Of a stretch of DNA of 6,296 nucleotides, positions 4,944 through 6,296 are shown in pieces; position 1 is the stretch's first letter, and every line of letters starts with the position of its first letter. Position numbers and translations under genes: made by a program. The stretch is from an uncultured Ruminococcus sp. (GTDB taxonomy: Bacteria > Bacillota > Clostridia > Oscillospirales > Ruminococcaceae): positions 1 to 6,296 of the forward strand of contig CANQCJ010000127.1 of NCBI GenBank assembly GCA_947589205.1, read 5' to 3'. Below the pieces are notes generated by a model. The model was not told where the DNA came from. It did no database searches and saw only the letters and a list, made by a program, of their open reading frames with translations.

Positions 4944-6296
4944 ATGCTGATGTGCTCAAAATGCAAAAAGCGGCCCGCCGTCGTGTTTATCTCCCAGATG
5001 GGTAAAAACGATAAGTCCGGCGGCGTTGGCAGAGGGCTTTGCATAGCCTGCGCTATGGAAGAGGGTATACCGCAGGTGGAAGAATATATGAAGCGAATGG
5101 GGCTTACCGAGGACGATATACGCGAGCTTTCGGAAGCGCAGATAGATATAGACGAGGGAGAATCCTTTGAACAGGGAGGAAGCAGCACGCTGCCGGAGAT
5201 ATTCGGAAATCTTATGGGAAGCGTTGAAAAGCTGTTCAACCAGACCATGCCCCCGGCAGAGCCGCTGCAAAACGGCGGGGATATGCCCGATCACGACACA
5301 AGAAGAATGCCGCGCGGCAGCAGGCGCGAAAAGCCGAATGCGATGCCGAAGCTGAAATATCTTAACGCCTACTGCACCGATCTTTCGCAGAAAGCCGCGG
5401 ACGGAACGCTCGATAACATCATCGGGCGCGAGCGCGAGATAAGCAGGGTCATACAGATACTTTCGCGCAGGCAGAAGAACAATCCCTGCCTTATCGGCGA
5501 GCCGGGCGTCGGCAAGACCGCGATAGCCGAGGGTATCGCCCAGAAGATACAGTCAGGAGAGGTGCCCTACAGACTTGCGGATAAAAAGGTCTATCTGCTC
5601 GATATGGCTGCGCTCGTAGCCGGAACGCAGTTCAGAGGACAGTTCGAGAGCCGCTGCAAGGGTCTTATAGACGAGGTAAAGCGTCTCGGCAACGTCATAC
5701 TGTTCATAGACGAGATACATTCGATAGTCGGCGCGGGGGATTCCGAGGGAAGCATGAGCGCGTCAAATATTTTAAAGCCCGCTCTTTCGCGCGGAGAGGT
5801 GCAGGTCATAGGCGCGACCACCTTTAAAGAATACAGAAAATATATCGAAAAGGACGCGGCGCTGGAACGGCGTTTTCAGCCGGTAACGGTAAACGAACCG
5901 AACATTGCCGACACGATAAAAATGCTAGGGGGCATAAAGAAATACTATGAAGCCCACCACCATATAACCGTCCCCGACGAAACGGTGCGGCTTTGCGCGG
6001 CGCTTTCGGAAAGATATATAACCGACCGCTATCTGCCCGACAAGGCGATAGATCTGCTCGATGAGGCCTGCGCGTATGCTTCGACGAGAAGCCGCGAGCT
6101 GGAGCGTTTGCAGTGGCTGGAAAACGACAGAAAGGCCGCCAGGGAGGAGCTTGAAGCCGTCGAGTCTCAGCCGGAGCAGCAGCAAAACGAGCCGGACTAT
6201 GAGCGTATAGCGGAGCTTAAAATGAAATGCTTGAAGCTCGATTCGGAATACGAGGAGCTAAAGCCGAAAGCCGACGCGGCGATAGTTACCGAGGAG
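4944..6296 (+). CDS. clpE: ClpE-like Clp/Hsp100 ATPase, N-terminal 451 codons (cut by window edge)
   Basis: The frame is open for 451 codons from ATG 4944 to the window end. It starts with a CX2C-X25-CX2C zinc finger (C4, C7, C33, C36), then a low-complexity linker to about residue 145, where the D1 region begins (LKYLNAYCTDLSQKAADG). D1 has Walker A GEPGVGKT (185-192), Walker B VILFIDE (251-257), sensor 1 IGATT (289-293), arginine finger in ALERRF (R309/R310) and LPDKAIDLLDEA. The coiled middle region has a UVR-like motif (DYERIAELKMKCLKLD, from 418). A zinc finger instead of ClpN repeats, plus a UVR motif, is the ClpE layout. ClpE unfolds proteins and can feed ClpP. The D2 domain and any ClpP-docking loop lie outside the window. 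The start has AAAGGA 7 nt upstream. No CtsR site, the usual clp regulator in Bacilli, was seen; instead two repeat-borne promoters precede it. Confidence 0.9.
   Translation, partial: MLMCSKCKKRPAVVFISQMGKNDKSGGVGRGLCIACAMEEGIPQVEEYMKRMGLTEDDIRELSEAQIDIDEGESFEQGGSSTLPEIFGNLMGSVEKLFNQTMPPAEPLQNGGDMPDHDTRRMPRGSRREKPNAMPKLKYLNAYCTDLSQKAADGTLDNIIGREREISRVIQILSRRQKNNPCLIGEPGVGKTAIAEGIAQKIQSGEVPYRLADKKVYLLDMAALVAGTQFRGQFESRCKGLIDEVKRLGNVILFIDEIHSIVGAGDSEGSMSASNILKPALSRGEVQVIGATTFKEYRKYIEKDAALERRFQPVTVNEPNIADTIKMLGGIKKYYEAHHHITVPDETVRLCAALSERYITDRYLPDKAIDLLDEACAYASTRSRELERLQWLENDRKAAREELEAVESQPEQQQNEPDYERIAELKMKCLKLDSEYEELKPKADAAIVTEE

Noticed and set aside
4922..5294. Minus-strand open frames opposite the start of the Clp gene (4922-5248 and 4956-5294)
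   Set aside because: They are antisense to the zinc-finger and linker region of a well supported Clp gene and have no recognisable product.

Overview
The window looks like chromosomal DNA of a moderate-GC Gram-positive bacterium of the class Clostridia, probably Oscillospiraceae/Ruminococcaceae. Evidence: strong GGAGG ribosome binding sites, near-consensus sigma-A promoters with 17-bp spacers, an infC-rpmI-rplT operon with a leader attenuator, and a zinc-finger Clp ATPase of the Firmicutes ClpE type. The family-level placement is inference from gene content, not a search result.

Left part (1-2568, minus strand): a translation operon read right to left. A consensus promoter (2540-2568) drives a leader of about 190 nt that ends in a strong intrinsic terminator (2363-2400), the layout of an L20-type autoregulatory leader. 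Next come infC (IF3, starting at the rare codon ATT), rpmI (L35) and rplT (L20). A weaker terminator-like hairpin separates rplT from a TrmH/SpoU-family RNA methyltransferase, whose stop overlaps (ATGA) the start of a probable dprA that runs off the left edge. The operon makes an initiation factor and two 50S proteins, followed by an RNA-modifying enzyme and a DNA-uptake/recombination protein that are probably expressed at a lower level.

Middle (2569-4943): a MoxR-type AAA+ ATPase gene (2735-4309, minus) with its own consensus promoter and no partner gene in view. It is bracketed by copies of an unusual intergenic repeat built from purine-rich heptads (GAGGTWA) and 8-bp hairpins with a TGAGC/GCTCA core. 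One copy abuts its stop codon on the minus strand. Two tandem copies, each carrying a promoter, lie upstream of the next gene on the plus strand.

Right part (4944-6296, plus strand): the N-terminal 451 codons of a ClpE-like Hsp100 ATPase (zinc finger, AAA D1, start of the UVR-bearing middle region), cut by the window edge and transcribed divergently from the MoxR-type gene.

The most interesting feature is the repeat family. Its hairpin arms differ between copies by paired compensatory changes, and it forms a duplicated promoter plus structured leader in front of the Clp gene.
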